This document shows, in pieces, positions 26,300 to 35,657 of a stretch of DNA of 64,000 bases. The notes beneath the pieces were generated by a model. It was not told the origin of the DNA. It saw nothing but the letters and a program-made list of their open reading frames with translations, and did no database searches. The translations under genes were made by a program, and so were the position numbers. Origin of the DNA: an uncultured bacterium (GTDB lineage: Bacteria > Bacteroidota > Bacteroidia > Chitinophagales > Chitinophagaceae); the NCBI GenBank assembly GCA_903826405.1, contig CAIKEH010000046.1:1-64000 (forward strand), in the 5' to 3' direction. Position 1 is the first letter of the stretch. Every line of letters begins with the position of its first letter.

Positions 26300-26316
26300 C
26301 AACTGCTGAGCTTAAC

Positions 26317-27018
26317 ATGGAGGTCAGGATTGAAGCCAGTTGGCAGGAAGTGCTGAAAGAGGAATTCAAAAAACCCTATTTCCTGCAGGTCGTCAACTTC
26401 CTTCGCATCGAAAAAATGGCGGGGAAGACTATTTATCCACCAGGTACACTCCTGTTCAATGCCTTTAATCGAACTCCTTTTCCCCGGGTAAAAGTGGTCA
26501 TCATTGGTCAGGACCCCTATCATGGACCAGGGCAGGCTCATGGTTTGAGTTTTTCAGTACCTGCTGGGATCAATCCCCCTCCATCACTGATTAATATTTT
26601 CAAGGAGTTACAGACCGATATAGGTGCAGGTATCCCTGCGCGTTATGGGGACCTGTCTACATGGGCTGACCAAGGTGTTTTACTCCTCAATGCATTTCTG
26701 ACCGTCAGGGCAGGTGAACCCCTCAGCCATTCCAAATGCGGATGGATGGAATTCACCGATGCGGTCATAAGCCAACTTTCACTTAGACGGAAAGGTCTTG
26801 TATTCCTTCTTTGGGGTAAATTTGCTCAGGAAAAACAGGTTTTGATCGACGAGACCAGGCACCATGTACTCAAGGCGGCTCACCCTTCTCCTTTCTCTGC
26901 CGACAAAGGATTTTTCGGATGCAGGCATTTTTCCAAAGCAAATGCATTCTTGATCAGAGAAGGCATGGACCCCATAGACTGGAAGATCTCTATTCCCTTT
27001 AAAACCCTACCCTCCTGA
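26317..27018 (+). CDS. ung: uracil-DNA glycosylase, family 1
   Basis: 233 residues. Removes uracil from DNA to start base-excision repair. The catalytic water-activating motif GQDPYHG (Asp66) and the HPSPFS motif near residue 190 are intact. The start at 26317 (MEVRIEASWQEVLKEEF) fits the usual N-terminus of the family; an in-frame upstream codon lies before the promoter box. Its stop overlaps the plsC start by one base. Confidence 0.95.
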   Translation: MEVRIEASWQEVLKEEFKKPYFLQVVNFLRIEKMAGKTIYPPGTLLFNAFNRTPFPRVKVVIIGQDPYHGPGQAHGLSFSVPAGINPPPSLINIFKELQTDIGAGIPARYGDLSTWADQGVLLLNAFLTVRAGEPLSHSKCGWMEFTDAVISQLSLRRKGLVFLLWGKFAQEKQVLIDETRHHVLKAAHPSPFSADKGFFGCRHFSKANAFLIREGMDPIDWKISIPFKTLPS

Positions 27019-27746
27019 TGAAAAGCATATTTGCCAGGATCATGGCTTTTTGGGCAGCGCTCATGTTCATAGGAACCATGTTGATCGCACTGATCCCCAT
27101 CTGGGCTACCGGATTCTGGCGGGAACCCCGCCGGACGGATCTGATGATCAAGATCTCGAGAGTATGGATGGCTGTATTCTTTTTCTTGAGCGGATTACGT
27201 TTGAAAATCTACGGTCGAGAGCATTTCAGGTCTGGCCAGAACTTTATAGTTGTTTGTAACCACCGTTCGATGATGGACGTTCCATTGACCAGCCCGGGCA
27301 TACCTGGTGCCAACAAGACCATTGCCAAATCTGAAATGGCTAAAATCCCGCTCTTTGGGATCATTTACAAGCGTGGTTCCGTATTGGTGAACCGCAAGAG
27401 CGATGCAAGTAGAAAAGAGAGTTATATGAAGATGCGACGGGTGTTGGAGATGGGTATGCATATGTGCATTTACCCGGAGGGGACGCGCAACAAGACGGAT
27501 AAACCCCTGAAGGAGTTTCACGACGGAGCCTTTCGCCTGTCGCTTGAAACCAGAAAATCCATCATGCCCGCAGTCATTTTCGGCACTAACCATGTCTTCC
27601 CGAACAATAAAAAATTCTGGTTCTGGCCATCGGCGATGGAAATGCATTTTCTGGAACCCATTTCTGTCAGTAAAGAGGATACAGCACACACTTTGAAAGA
27701 AAAAGCATTCCGCATGATGTGGGATTACATCGAATCTGTGAGCTGA
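27018..27746 (+). CDS. plsC: 1-acyl-sn-glycerol-3-phosphate acyltransferase
   Basis: 242 residues with a membrane segment at about 7-34. It carries the acyltransferase motifs NHRSMMD (catalytic His82 and Asp87) and YPEGTRN (152-158), which bind the glycerophosphate. The enzyme makes phosphatidic acid on the inner membrane. It starts within the ung stop codon and ends three bases before the stop of the convergent LptD-like gene, leaving no room for a separate terminator. Confidence 0.92.
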   Translation: MKSIFARIMAFWAALMFIGTMLIALIPIWATGFWREPRRTDLMIKISRVWMAVFFFLSGLRLKIYGREHFRSGQNFIVVCNHRSMMDVPLTSPGIPGANKTIAKSEMAKIPLFGIIYKRGSVLVNRKSDASRKESYMKMRRVLEMGMHMCIYPEGTRNKTDKPLKEFHDGAFRLSLETRKSIMPAVIFGTNHVFPNNKKFWFWPSAMEMHFLEPISVSKEDTAHTLKEKAFRMMWDYIESVS

Positions 27747-27749
27747 GAT

Positions 27750-30500
27750 TCAATTGTAGAAATACCTTGTCCTGTTGATCTTCAGGTCTCTCAGGAGACC
27801 TGATTTGGGATTCACTGAAATACTGAAGAATCTGTATAAGCCCACAGGGGTTATATTGATGGCTAGCTGCCAGCAGTGAAGATCGCGTGAAATGAAGGTG
27901 GTCAACGATTGCAATTTATTTTTTGTCAGATCGTAATATCCGGTTGCCCCCACCTTCCATTTTGGAGAGATATTGAAATCACCATTAAAATTGAAACTGG
28001 AAGTGAATTGAGTTTTGAATGTGTAATTCGGCTGTAGTAACCGTGCGAAACTGAGAGACCAGCCAAGATTCACGGACCATGGGATATTGAAATCGGCGAA
28101 TTCAGCGGGATTACGCCTTACATAATCGAGTTGTTGTTGCATCTGGTCCACGGTGAGGTCATCACCCGCTTGCTTGGCCAATTCCTCCATGGATTTCTTT
28201 TTGTTATCCTTCTTCTTGCTGGAAAAATTCGTGCTTACGTTGACACTGCCTGATGTGATGTTCCCCAGGGAGAACTTAGCACCCTGCCAGGCATATTTAT
28301 TGACCCGGAATCCGGTCTTCGGATCGATCTGGTAAGGATCAAGGCTTGCATTGGCGGTAATATTGATCTTTTCAAACAGATAGCTACGGGCATATAAACT
28401 GAATGTGGAAAGCTGAAAGGAATCAGCCAGAAAATTGTACCCTCCACTTACGCCAAAGCCATCCAGAAGTTTTACTTTTTTGGTTCCACCGGTAGCGCTA
28501 TCTGCTAATGACCGGACTTTCATTTCAAGATTGTTGTCCAGACCAAAGCCAATTCCACCTGTCTTTCCAGGGGAGAAAGCCCCGAAAATACTTCCGTCAA
28601 AATCGGAGAATAGCAACTTGTTACCCGCCTTGTTGACCTGGGTCCGATAATAATATGGCTCCATCATATCGGGTTTGTAATTGAACCCGATCGTTGGCCT
28701 CATGACATGTCGGATGGCCTGAACATGGGATTCCTTGTTCTTGGATTGCCAGGTACCGAAAATGGCGGTACTGACACCTATTCCCACTGACATTTCCCTT
28801 CCGGTGTAAAATCCTTTATTGACAGTGGTATCGAGCTTTTGCGTCACCGGATTCCAACTGCGGTGGAACTTTTGTGCATACCATCTTTCCCGATAAGAAA
28901 AACTCGGCCCGATCTGTAAAGGCCCTATTGGAGGCAGGGACAACTGTATGGGGATCTCATGTGAAGCTCCCCATTGGAATGTATCTATTAGTTGCTTGAA
29001 GTTGAAAGAAGTATCATAGAAGGTAACCTGGCCTTTAACGTTCCCGTTGTAGCCTACACCCAATCTTTCATACCACTTTGATGATCCCACCGACTCCTTT
29101 GGCTTGAAAGGATAAACGGTATTCATGATAAAAGCTACGTCAGGAAGGTTAAGATTGACAAGGCGAGTAGACGTATTCTGATTGTGATTGAGGTTGACGG
29201 ATAGATGGAATGGTTTCCCTGCCCAGGAACGCTGATAGGATATCGATGAGCTGAGCTGATTGGTGAAATTAAGTGGCTGAAGATAATTACTGCCTGAAGA
29301 GAGGTTCAGACCACTGTTTCCCGCATTGACGAGATGGCCGTTTTGAACATTGGTGAGATATTTACTGCTGCCGGCCCTTACGTATGCACTGAAATTGACA
29401 CCGGGCCTGGCCTTGCTGTCCATCGTGTGATTCCAGGTGATGAAGAATGTTCGATTCTGTGAATAATCTGGATCTCCCTTGAATGCGTTCTTCGTATTCT
29501 GCACGCTGAGGGTGAAATTGCCATTATAGCGATACCTTTTTCGATAGCTGGGAGCCAAGTTCAATCTCCAACTTCCATAAGAATATATATCAGACCATAT
29601 TTTGGCATCGAAATTATCGTTAATGACCTTATAGTATCCCAGTCCTTCCAAACCTACCCCGAAGTTTTCCGTAACAGTGAATTGCGGCGGTAAAAGGCCT
29701 GAATGTCGGCCTGTTTTCAATGGGAAGATCCCAAATGGCAGGTAAATGGGAATAGGAACACCCTCAAACTCGGGGTGTACAGGTCCGGTCACGGCGAGTT
29801 TGTTGTTTATGAATTTGGCCTTATGGAATCGGAACGCGAAATGCGGAGTATCCAGATTGCAGGTGGTGAAGCGCCCCTTATAGGCGAAGAAAGTTTCGGG
29901 GTCGGCCTTTTTCACTTTTTCCGCATAATTATAGATCTCCTGTTGCTGGAAGAATGAGCTATGGGTCAGGCCCTTCTGTGTTTTGAAATTGAAGAAAATG
30001 CTATCGCTGACCGTCTCGGTCTCTGACTGTACTAATTTTGCCATGCCCAAAACCTGTCCGGAAGTATCTTTAGCCATACGGGCAGTAACCACTGAGCTTT
30101 CCTGGTCGAAAACGATCAGTGGTGCGGACAACTTGATATCGGTGTATTTCACCTCGGTTTTTCCATACAACATGATCTTTTGGGTGGCTACATCCAGAAC
30201 CATGGAATCCTGAGCATGATAATTCACCGGTGCATTCATGGAATCTTTGGAGATCTTAAAATTGAGCGTATCCACCTGCTTACCTAATATGTTTGTGTCT
30301 TTGCCATTGATTGCAAGGGACGCAAACGATGTATCCCCGGTTTTCACAGGAATAGTGTCTAATGACGTTAAACTTTTGTCAATTAAGGGGTTCGAAATGG
30401 GAAGTTCAAGGACGGGAGCCGTAATTGCCTCCAAACTGAGCAACAGCAAAATCACGGGGAAATATGATTTTGGGTTAATTTTGCTTCGTTTGGTTACCAT
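27750..30500 (-). CDS. lptD: LptD-like LPS assembly outer-membrane protein
   Basis: 916 residues. An N-terminal signal/anchor (YFPVILLLLSLEAITA) is followed by an OstA-type beta-jellyroll part (about 85-210, with DSMVLDVATQKIMLYGKTEVKYTDIKLSAPLI) and a large C-terminal barrel of alternating strands, as in LptD, which inserts LPS in the outer membrane. The conserved FTTCNLDTPHF pattern of the Bacteroidota form is present near 212. Only one Cys is visible there, so the disulfides of E. coli LptD are not expected. A -7 box directly before the ATG suggests a very short leader. The neighbours (amidase, MCE, OstA-like) fit an envelope role. Confidence 0.85.
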   Translation of the reverse strand: MVTKRSKINPKSYFPVILLLLSLEAITAPVLELPISNPLIDKSLTSLDTIPVKTGDTSFASLAINGKDTNILGKQVDTLNFKISKDSMNAPVNYHAQDSMVLDVATQKIMLYGKTEVKYTDIKLSAPLIVFDQESSVVTARMAKDTSGQVLGMAKLVQSETETVSDSIFFNFKTQKGLTHSSFFQQQEIYNYAEKVKKADPETFFAYKGRFTTCNLDTPHFAFRFHKAKFINNKLAVTGPVHPEFEGVPIPIYLPFGIFPLKTGRHSGLLPPQFTVTENFGVGLEGLGYYKVINDNFDAKIWSDIYSYGSWRLNLAPSYRKRYRYNGNFTLSVQNTKNAFKGDPDYSQNRTFFITWNHTMDSKARPGVNFSAYVRAGSSKYLTNVQNGHLVNAGNSGLNLSSGSNYLQPLNFTNQLSSSISYQRSWAGKPFHLSVNLNHNQNTSTRLVNLNLPDVAFIMNTVYPFKPKESVGSSKWYERLGVGYNGNVKGQVTFYDTSFNFKQLIDTFQWGASHEIPIQLSLPPIGPLQIGPSFSYRERWYAQKFHRSWNPVTQKLDTTVNKGFYTGREMSVGIGVSTAIFGTWQSKNKESHVQAIRHVMRPTIGFNYKPDMMEPYYYRTQVNKAGNKLLFSDFDGSIFGAFSPGKTGGIGFGLDNNLEMKVRSLADSATGGTKKVKLLDGFGVSGGYNFLADSFQLSTFSLYARSYLFEKINITANASLDPYQIDPKTGFRVNKYAWQGAKFSLGNITSGSVNVSTNFSSKKKDNKKKSMEELAKQAGDDLTVDQMQQQLDYVRRNPAEFADFNIPWSVNLGWSLSFARLLQPNYTFKTQFTSSFNFNGDFNISPKWKVGATGYYDLTKNKLQSLTTFISRDLHCWQLAINITPVGLYRFFSISVNPKSGLLRDLKINRTRYFYN

Positions 30501-30510
30501 AGCAGAGAGG

Positions 30511-30518
30511 CAAAAATA
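30511..30518 (-). promoter_or_regulatory. -7 box TATTTTTG of the LptD-like gene
   Basis: Perfect TAnnTTTG on the minus strand. Transcription would start near 30507, only about 6 bases before the ATG at 30500, which is the only start giving a signal sequence. Confidence 0.5.
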
Positions 30519-30586
30519 GCCAAATTAGTGGTAAGAAATTGTGAAGATTCGCAGTTGACAACCTTGAATTCTAATCCATTAGCCAT

Positions 30587-31603
30587 ATGTCAAGACTTTT
30601 TCCCACCCTGTTTATCCTGTTTTCAGCAGGGCTAGTTTTATCTGGTGGAGTACATGCTCAAACCCGCATCGGGTCTAAGATAAAAACCATTGTCATAGAT
30701 GCGGGCCATGGGGGCTCTGATGCAGGTGCAAGGGGTAATTTCTCCACGGAGGCCCAAATAACGTTAGAATTGGCCCTAAAACTAGAGCCTATCCTCAAGG
30801 CCGAACTTCCCGAAACCAAGATCGTCATGACACGCCGGACCGATATTTTTGACAATGTCCGCGAGAAAGCCAGGATCGCCAATGAAGCACATGGCGACCT
30901 TTTTGTTTGCATACATGTGAATGCAATGCCTCCGATACCCCATAAGGAATTCCTGCGGTATGAAACCGTAACTTATTATACGGGAAAGGGTAAGAAAAAG
31001 AAAAAGCACACCAAAAAAGAGCCTGTTTACAGACATTGGACGACACCCAGCCCTGCTCATGGTACTGGCACCTATGTTTATGCAGCGGATCGTGCCGATG
31101 AAAAAGCAAGTGGCATAGCCGAAGATCAAAGGTTCGAGTCTGAGGCCGAGGTTGAGGACATACCGGATCCCAGCAGTCCCGAAGCTATCATTAAGGCAAG
31201 GCTTTGGTCACAGAAATTCTTCAAGAACAGTGTCAAATTAGGCACGCTCATCGAGAACGAATTTGCCCAGATCGGCAGGAACAGTTGGGGTGTCTTGCAA
31301 AGAAATTACAAAGGCATCTGGGTGCTTCAGGCTACCAACATGCCAGCCGTTTTGATCGAAACTGGTTTCATCACAGATAAAGAAGAAGAGGAATACTTGA
31401 ACAGCGAAAAAGGGCAGGCAGAATTGGTGCGCTCCATCGCCAATGCGGTGATCCAGTATAAGACCCTTTCCGATGCGCCCCATACAACAAGCACGGATAG
31501 TACTTCAACGGGGAAGCCCGATAGCAAAAAACCGGTCGACCCTAATAATGGGAACCCAAAACCTATGGCGAACATGCCCTCAAAAGAACTAAAAGATAAA
31601 TAA
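30587..31603 (+). CDS. N-acetylmuramoyl-L-alanine amidase (Amidase_3)
   Basis: 338 residues with a signal peptide (LFILFSAGLVLSGGVHAQ). The zinc amidase domain cuts the bond between MurNAc and the peptide of peptidoglycan in the periplasm. The zinc ligands are visible: His41 in DAGHGG, Glu55 in STEAQ and His110 in CIHVNAM; the catalytic Glu is in AVLIETGF near 257. A Lys-rich insert (GKGKKKKKHTKKEP) lies near 136-149 and the C-terminus is a low-complexity tail rich in Ser, Thr, Asp and Pro. It leads the mlaD/ostA group. Confidence 0.92.
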   Translation: MSRLFPTLFILFSAGLVLSGGVHAQTRIGSKIKTIVIDAGHGGSDAGARGNFSTEAQITLELALKLEPILKAELPETKIVMTRRTDIFDNVREKARIANEAHGDLFVCIHVNAMPPIPHKEFLRYETVTYYTGKGKKKKKHTKKEPVYRHWTTPSPAHGTGTYVYAADRADEKASGIAEDQRFESEAEVEDIPDPSSPEAIIKARLWSQKFFKNSVKLGTLIENEFAQIGRNSWGVLQRNYKGIWVLQATNMPAVLIETGFITDKEEEEYLNSEKGQAELVRSIANAVIQYKTLSDAPHTTSTDSTSTGKPDSKKPVDPNNGNPKPMANMPSKELKDK

Positions 31604-31634
31604 GGACGGTCCGTCCTCACAGATAAAGAATGGC

Positions 31635-31642
31635 TATTTTTG
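31635..31642 (+). promoter_or_regulatory. -7 box TATTTTTG upstream of mlaD
   Basis: Perfect TAnnTTTG between the amidase gene and the MCE gene, with a predicted start near 31646-31647. This coincides with the ATG of a 24-codon frame and gives about 52 bases before the mlaD ATG. No TTTG box is seen at the normal spacing. Confidence 0.4.
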
Positions 31643-31646
31643 AAAC

Positions 31647-31721
31647 ATGGGTGAACTGAAACACGGCAAGTATGCCGTCATCCCTGTAAATCGAACGCAT
31701 GAAAGTCTCCAACGAAACTAA
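31647..31721 (+). CDS. candidate 24-residue leader ORF overlapping the mlaD start
   Basis: A frame of 24 codons (MGELKHGKYAVIPVNRTHES...) begins at the first base expected from the -7 box at 31635-31642 and ends inside the mlaD coding region, in a different frame. It could be a translated upstream ORF acting on mlaD translation, or a chance frame. No ribosome-binding site could precede it if transcription starts there. Confidence 0.2.
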   Translation: MGELKHGKYAVIPVNRTHESLQRN

Positions 31722-32685
31722 GATCGGTGCTTTGGCTGCTGTTGCCATTACCGTACTGATATTGGGATTCAATTTCCTGAAAGGCAGGAACCTCACAGTA
31801 AGGAAAAACAGGATATACGCTGTTTTCAACAAGGTGGAAGGGCTTAATCCTTCAGACCAAGTACAGATCAACGGACTTCAGGTTGGTAACGTATATGATA
31901 TAGTTGAAAAAGATGAGAACCTTACAGGCATCGTTGTCTCCTTCAATGTTACCCGCCCCATCCAGATACCGGACGATTCCTATGCTACCATTATTTCCAG
32001 TCCTTTGGGAGCCGCATCAGTAAGTATCGTCAAAGGTAGCTCCAGTCGTTTTGTCCATTCCGGGGACACCATAGGAACCTTCGTAAGCAAAGGTATTTTT
32101 GAAGAATTGAGGTCAGGATTGAATCCGGCCATGGACAAGGTCAATGGCACGTTGAAATCATTGGATTCACTCTTAGAGGTCGTCGGTACAGTCTTTGACC
32201 CCAAGACTAAAAATAATATACAATCCATCATTTCCCATCTGGCAAACTCCTCCAGTTCTTTGAGCATCATGCTGGATCCCAAAAATAGTGATCTGGCCCA
32301 CACTCTTTCCAATGTAAGCAGTTTCACTGGCAACCTGCGGAATGAGAAAGACACCATAAACCGGATCCTGGGCAATGTGGACAGACTCACCTCTAAAATG
32401 GCCGGACTTGAATTGGAGACTACTCTCAAAAAACTACAGACTGCCGTGGATAATCTCAATGGTGTCCTGGCTAAAGCGAATAAAGGTGATGGTACGATCG
32501 GCATGCTGGTAAATGATAAAAAGCTTTATAATAATCTGACTTCAACGTCAAATAGCTTGAATATTCTTTTGCAGGACTTACGTATACACCCCAAGCGTTA
32601 TATAAATGTCTCCGTATTTGGGAAAAAAGACAAAACGGAACCGCTTATGCAGCCATTGCCCGATTCGGCAAATAAAGAACCATAA
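31699..32685 (+). CDS. MCE-domain (MlaD-like) lipid transport protein
   Basis: 328 residues. One N-terminal membrane anchor (IGALAAVAITVLILGFNFL) is followed by a single MCE domain (about 36-115, NRIYAVFNKVEGLNPSDQVQINGLQVGNV). The C-terminal two thirds is mostly helical, as in proteins that form hexameric lipid channels in the periplasm. MlaD partners (MlaE permease, MlaF ATPase) are not adjacent. Position next to LptD-like and OstA-like genes supports a role in envelope lipid traffic. It may share an amidase transcript or use the internal promoter candidate at 31635. Confidence 0.88.
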   Translation: MKVSNETKIGALAAVAITVLILGFNFLKGRNLTVRKNRIYAVFNKVEGLNPSDQVQINGLQVGNVYDIVEKDENLTGIVVSFNVTRPIQIPDDSYATIISSPLGAASVSIVKGSSSRFVHSGDTIGTFVSKGIFEELRSGLNPAMDKVNGTLKSLDSLLEVVGTVFDPKTKNNIQSIISHLANSSSSLSIMLDPKNSDLAHTLSNVSSFTGNLRNEKDTINRILGNVDRLTSKMAGLELETTLKKLQTAVDNLNGVLAKANKGDGTIGMLVNDKKLYNNLTSTSNSLNILLQDLRIHPKRYINVSVFGKKDKTEPLMQPLPDSANKEP

Positions 32686-32689
32686 CCTG

Positions 32690-34342
32690 ATGCGGCTTAT
32701 CCCTTACGCGATCTTTCCGTTGATCGCCTTATTTTTCATGGGGCCGGCATCCGGTCAGCAGACTGTATCCCCTTCACCTGTACAAACTGGCTCTCCCACT
32801 GCTTCTGACAGCACCAAATTGATCCATTTGGTCACGGCCGATCTTTTCCGTATGATCAAAAAAGAAAGTGATTCAGGTGAATTGAATATCCTGAGTGGCC
32901 ATGTAGTCATGAAACAGGGAAATACTACTTTCTACTGTGATAGTGCCATACAGGATCCCCGCAGGAATTCCTTTGAAGCTTTTGGAAACATACACATCAA
33001 TGACAGGGATAGCATACATACCTATTCACAATACCTGAAATATACGGGTGATAACAGGACGGCCGTTCTTAAAAAAAAGGTGAAACTGACCGATGGGAAA
33101 GGAGTTTTGACTACTGAAGAACTTCAATACGACCTCGGCGCCAAGATCGGGACATATGTGAACGGTGGCAAAGTGGTGAACAAGACGACAACGCTGACCA
33201 GCCGAGAAGGATATTATTATGCCGACACTCACGAAGTTTACTTCAAAAAGGAGGTGAAGCTTAAAGATCCTGAATACCGAATGGATACGGATACACTTCT
33301 TTATTCATTAGACCAGGAACTGGCCACTTTCGTGGCACCGACCGTGATCCATGATGGAAAGACCACCATTCGTACAAAAAGTGGTTTCTATGATCTGAAA
33401 AATGGCAATGCCAGTTTTGGGGAACGACCTGTAATTGAAGACAGTTCACAGAAGATCATAGCTGAAAACATCATCTATGATAAAAAATCCGGCAAAGGAT
33501 CAGCGACCGGAAATGTATTGTATAGAGATACTGCCCAGGGGGTCACCATTCTTGCGGGCGAGACTTTATTCAATAATAATAGCAATGAAGTATTGGCAAC
33601 AAAAAAACCTGTGATGATCCTTAAGCAGGAGAATGATTCCATTTACATATCAGGAGATACGCTCTACTCAGCAGTTAAAGCGGATACGGTTTGGAAGGAC
33701 ATGGATTCGGCATCTTTCAAGAAGCAATCAACTGATACCCTGAAGATCGTCTCCCCCAAGGTGCCCATCCAGGTGGACAGTATCAGATTCTTTCAGGCTT
33801 ATCATCATGTGAGGATATTTTCGGATTCCCTTCAAGGCGTTTGTGACAGTTTGCAATATTCCTCTCGTGATTCCGTATTCAGGATGTTTCGGGATCCGAT
33901 ACTTTGGTCCAATGCAAACCAGATCTCCGGTGATACGGTTTACCTTTTCACCAAGAACAAACAACCTGATCATGTACAGGTCTTTGAAAACGCTTTTGCC
34001 ATAGGTCGAACCCGGGAAGGATTTTTCAACCAGATCAAGGGCAGCACGATCAATGGATCATTCGTAGATGGGAAAATGGATTTCATACGTGCCAAGGGGA
34101 ATGCAGAAAGTATTTATTACCTGCAGGATCAGGATAGCGCTTATGTTGGCATGAATTATTCTCATGCTGATGCCATAACCCTGTATTTCGGTGAAAATGG
34201 CCTGCGCAGGGTGAGTTGGGTCAACGGTGTAGAAGGAACCAGCTATCCTCTTCGTCAGATCCCTTCGGACAAAAAAGAACTCCGCCATTTCCAGTGGTTG
34301 GATGAAAAGCGCCCCAAAACAAGATTGGATCTTTTTGAGTAA
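32690..34342 (+). CDS. OstA-like (LptA-type) exported protein
   Basis: 550 residues with a signal peptide (IFPLIALFFMGPASGQQ); the start at 32690 is four bases after the mlaD stop. The N-terminal half holds two or more OstA/LptA jellyroll units (SGELNILSGHVVMKQGNTTFYCDSA..., HVYFKKEVKLKDPEYRMDTDTLLY-like repeats), which in LptA form the periplasmic bridge for LPS. The size is about three times E. coli LptA, as is usual for this Bacteroidota family. It is probably periplasmic and works with the LptD-like protein nearby. Confidence 0.85.
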   Translation: MRLIPYAIFPLIALFFMGPASGQQTVSPSPVQTGSPTASDSTKLIHLVTADLFRMIKKESDSGELNILSGHVVMKQGNTTFYCDSAIQDPRRNSFEAFGNIHINDRDSIHTYSQYLKYTGDNRTAVLKKKVKLTDGKGVLTTEELQYDLGAKIGTYVNGGKVVNKTTTLTSREGYYYADTHEVYFKKEVKLKDPEYRMDTDTLLYSLDQELATFVAPTVIHDGKTTIRTKSGFYDLKNGNASFGERPVIEDSSQKIIAENIIYDKKSGKGSATGNVLYRDTAQGVTILAGETLFNNNSNEVLATKKPVMILKQENDSIYISGDTLYSAVKADTVWKDMDSASFKKQSTDTLKIVSPKVPIQVDSIRFFQAYHHVRIFSDSLQGVCDSLQYSSRDSVFRMFRDPILWSNANQISGDTVYLFTKNKQPDHVQVFENAFAIGRTREGFFNQIKGSTINGSFVDGKMDFIRAKGNAESIYYLQDQDSAYVGMNYSHADAITLYFGENGLRRVSWVNGVEGTSYPLRQIPSDKKELRHFQWLDEKRPKTRLDLFE

Positions 34343-34362
34343 GGCACTTTCAAAACAAATAT

Positions 34363-34370
34363 TAAATTTG
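34363..34370 (+). promoter_or_regulatory. -7 box TAAATTTG touching the nhaA start
   Basis: Perfect TAnnTTTG; the predicted first transcribed base is at or beside the ATG at 34374. Confidence 0.4.
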
Positions 34371-34373
34371 GAA

Positions 34374-35534
34374 ATGCCCCGAAAGATTTTCCCTAATAAG
34401 ATCATCAGTCCGCTGCAGGCCATTGTCAATGATAGTCGCTCTGTTGGGATCATCCTATGCCTTTGTACGGTTTTTTCGATGACCTTTTCCAACTGGGGGG
34501 CCACTCGGGAAGGATGGCTCGGATTTTGGGAAACGACATTCCATCTACCGGAAGAGCTCCATCTTCCACATGGATTGTTGCATGTGGTTAACGACGCTTT
34601 CATGGCGGTGTTCTTTTTCCTCGTTGGGATGGAGATCAAACGTGAATTGTTTTTAGGCGAATTACGTGATCTGAGGAAGGCACTCTTGCCCGTATTCGCA
34701 GCAATAGGCGGCATGCTGATCCCTGCCTTGATCTATTCGATGATCAACAAGGGTACCGAATTCAGAGGTGGTTGGGGTATTCCCATGGCGACCGACATAG
34801 CCTTTTCACTGGGAGTAGCTTCATTACTGGGATCCAGGGTACCCGCATCGTTGAAGATATTCCTCACTGCATTGGCCATCATAGACGACCTGGGAGCCAT
34901 AATCACCATCGCTTTTTTCTATGGAGGTAAACTTCAGCAGATCTGGGCCTTGGGCGCCTTGGCCATCATGGTCATACTTTGGTTCTTGGGGAAAACAAAG
35001 CTGAAATTCGGTTTTTGGCATTTCCTGCTGGGCCTGGGTCTTTGGTACTGTATATTCAATTCAGGCATCCATGCCACGGTTGCAGGTGTTATTTTCGCAT
35101 TTTTCGTCCCTACGCGTGCATTGCATACATGGGAACTCAGGTTTCACACGCCAGTGAATTTTTTGATACTACCCATATTTGCACTCGCCAATACAGCGAT
35201 CAGGATCGATGGTGGACTGATACCTTCACTAGACAATACGTTGAATGCAGGTATTATCGCTGGTCTGGTGATCGGGAAACCCTTGGGCATTCTCCTCTTT
35301 TGCTATCTTCTGGTAAGACTTGGCTGGGGACGGTTACCTGAAAAAGTACAATGGTCTCAAATGGCGGGAGTTGGTATGCTGGCCGGAATTGGATTCACCA
35401 TGTCCATCTTCATATCCATGCTTGCATTCCAAGATCCATCAACACAGAATATCGCGAAGATCGGGGTACTAGCTGCTTCCGTTTTATCCGTAATAACCGG
35501 ATGCATAACGTTAATGATATTCCGGGAAGATTGA
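34374..35534 (+). CDS. nhaA: Na+/H+ antiporter NhaA
   Basis: 386 residues, about 12 membrane segments. The conserved core is present: NDAFMAVFFFLVGMEIKRE near 77, the DIAFSLGV element and the paired Asp of IIDDLGAI near 165 that bind Na+ and protons. The start at 34374 (MPRKIFPNKIISPLQAIVND) gives a normal N-terminus; the longer frame would overlap ostA by 41 bases. A TAAATTTG box at 34363-34370 ends four bases before this ATG, so a leaderless transcript is possible. Confidence 0.92.
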   Translation: MPRKIFPNKIISPLQAIVNDSRSVGIILCLCTVFSMTFSNWGATREGWLGFWETTFHLPEELHLPHGLLHVVNDAFMAVFFFLVGMEIKRELFLGELRDLRKALLPVFAAIGGMLIPALIYSMINKGTEFRGGWGIPMATDIAFSLGVASLLGSRVPASLKIFLTALAIIDDLGAIITIAFFYGGKLQQIWALGALAIMVILWFLGKTKLKFGFWHFLLGLGLWYCIFNSGIHATVAGVIFAFFVPTRALHTWELRFHTPVNFLILPIFALANTAIRIDGGLIPSLDNTLNAGIIAGLVIGKPLGILLFCYLLVRLGWGRLPEKVQWSQMAGVGMLAGIGFTMSIFISMLAFQDPSTQNIAKIGVLAASVLSVITGCITLMIFRED

Positions 35535-35657
35535 ATCTTCATGCCAAGAGTTCGAATGCACAGAAGCAATTAAATCATCCATGCAGCTCAAATAGTGCAC
35601 TTAAGGGGTTGCCAAGTACAGGGAAATGCAGCAGAAGACCTGAGTGATGATTGCAAA

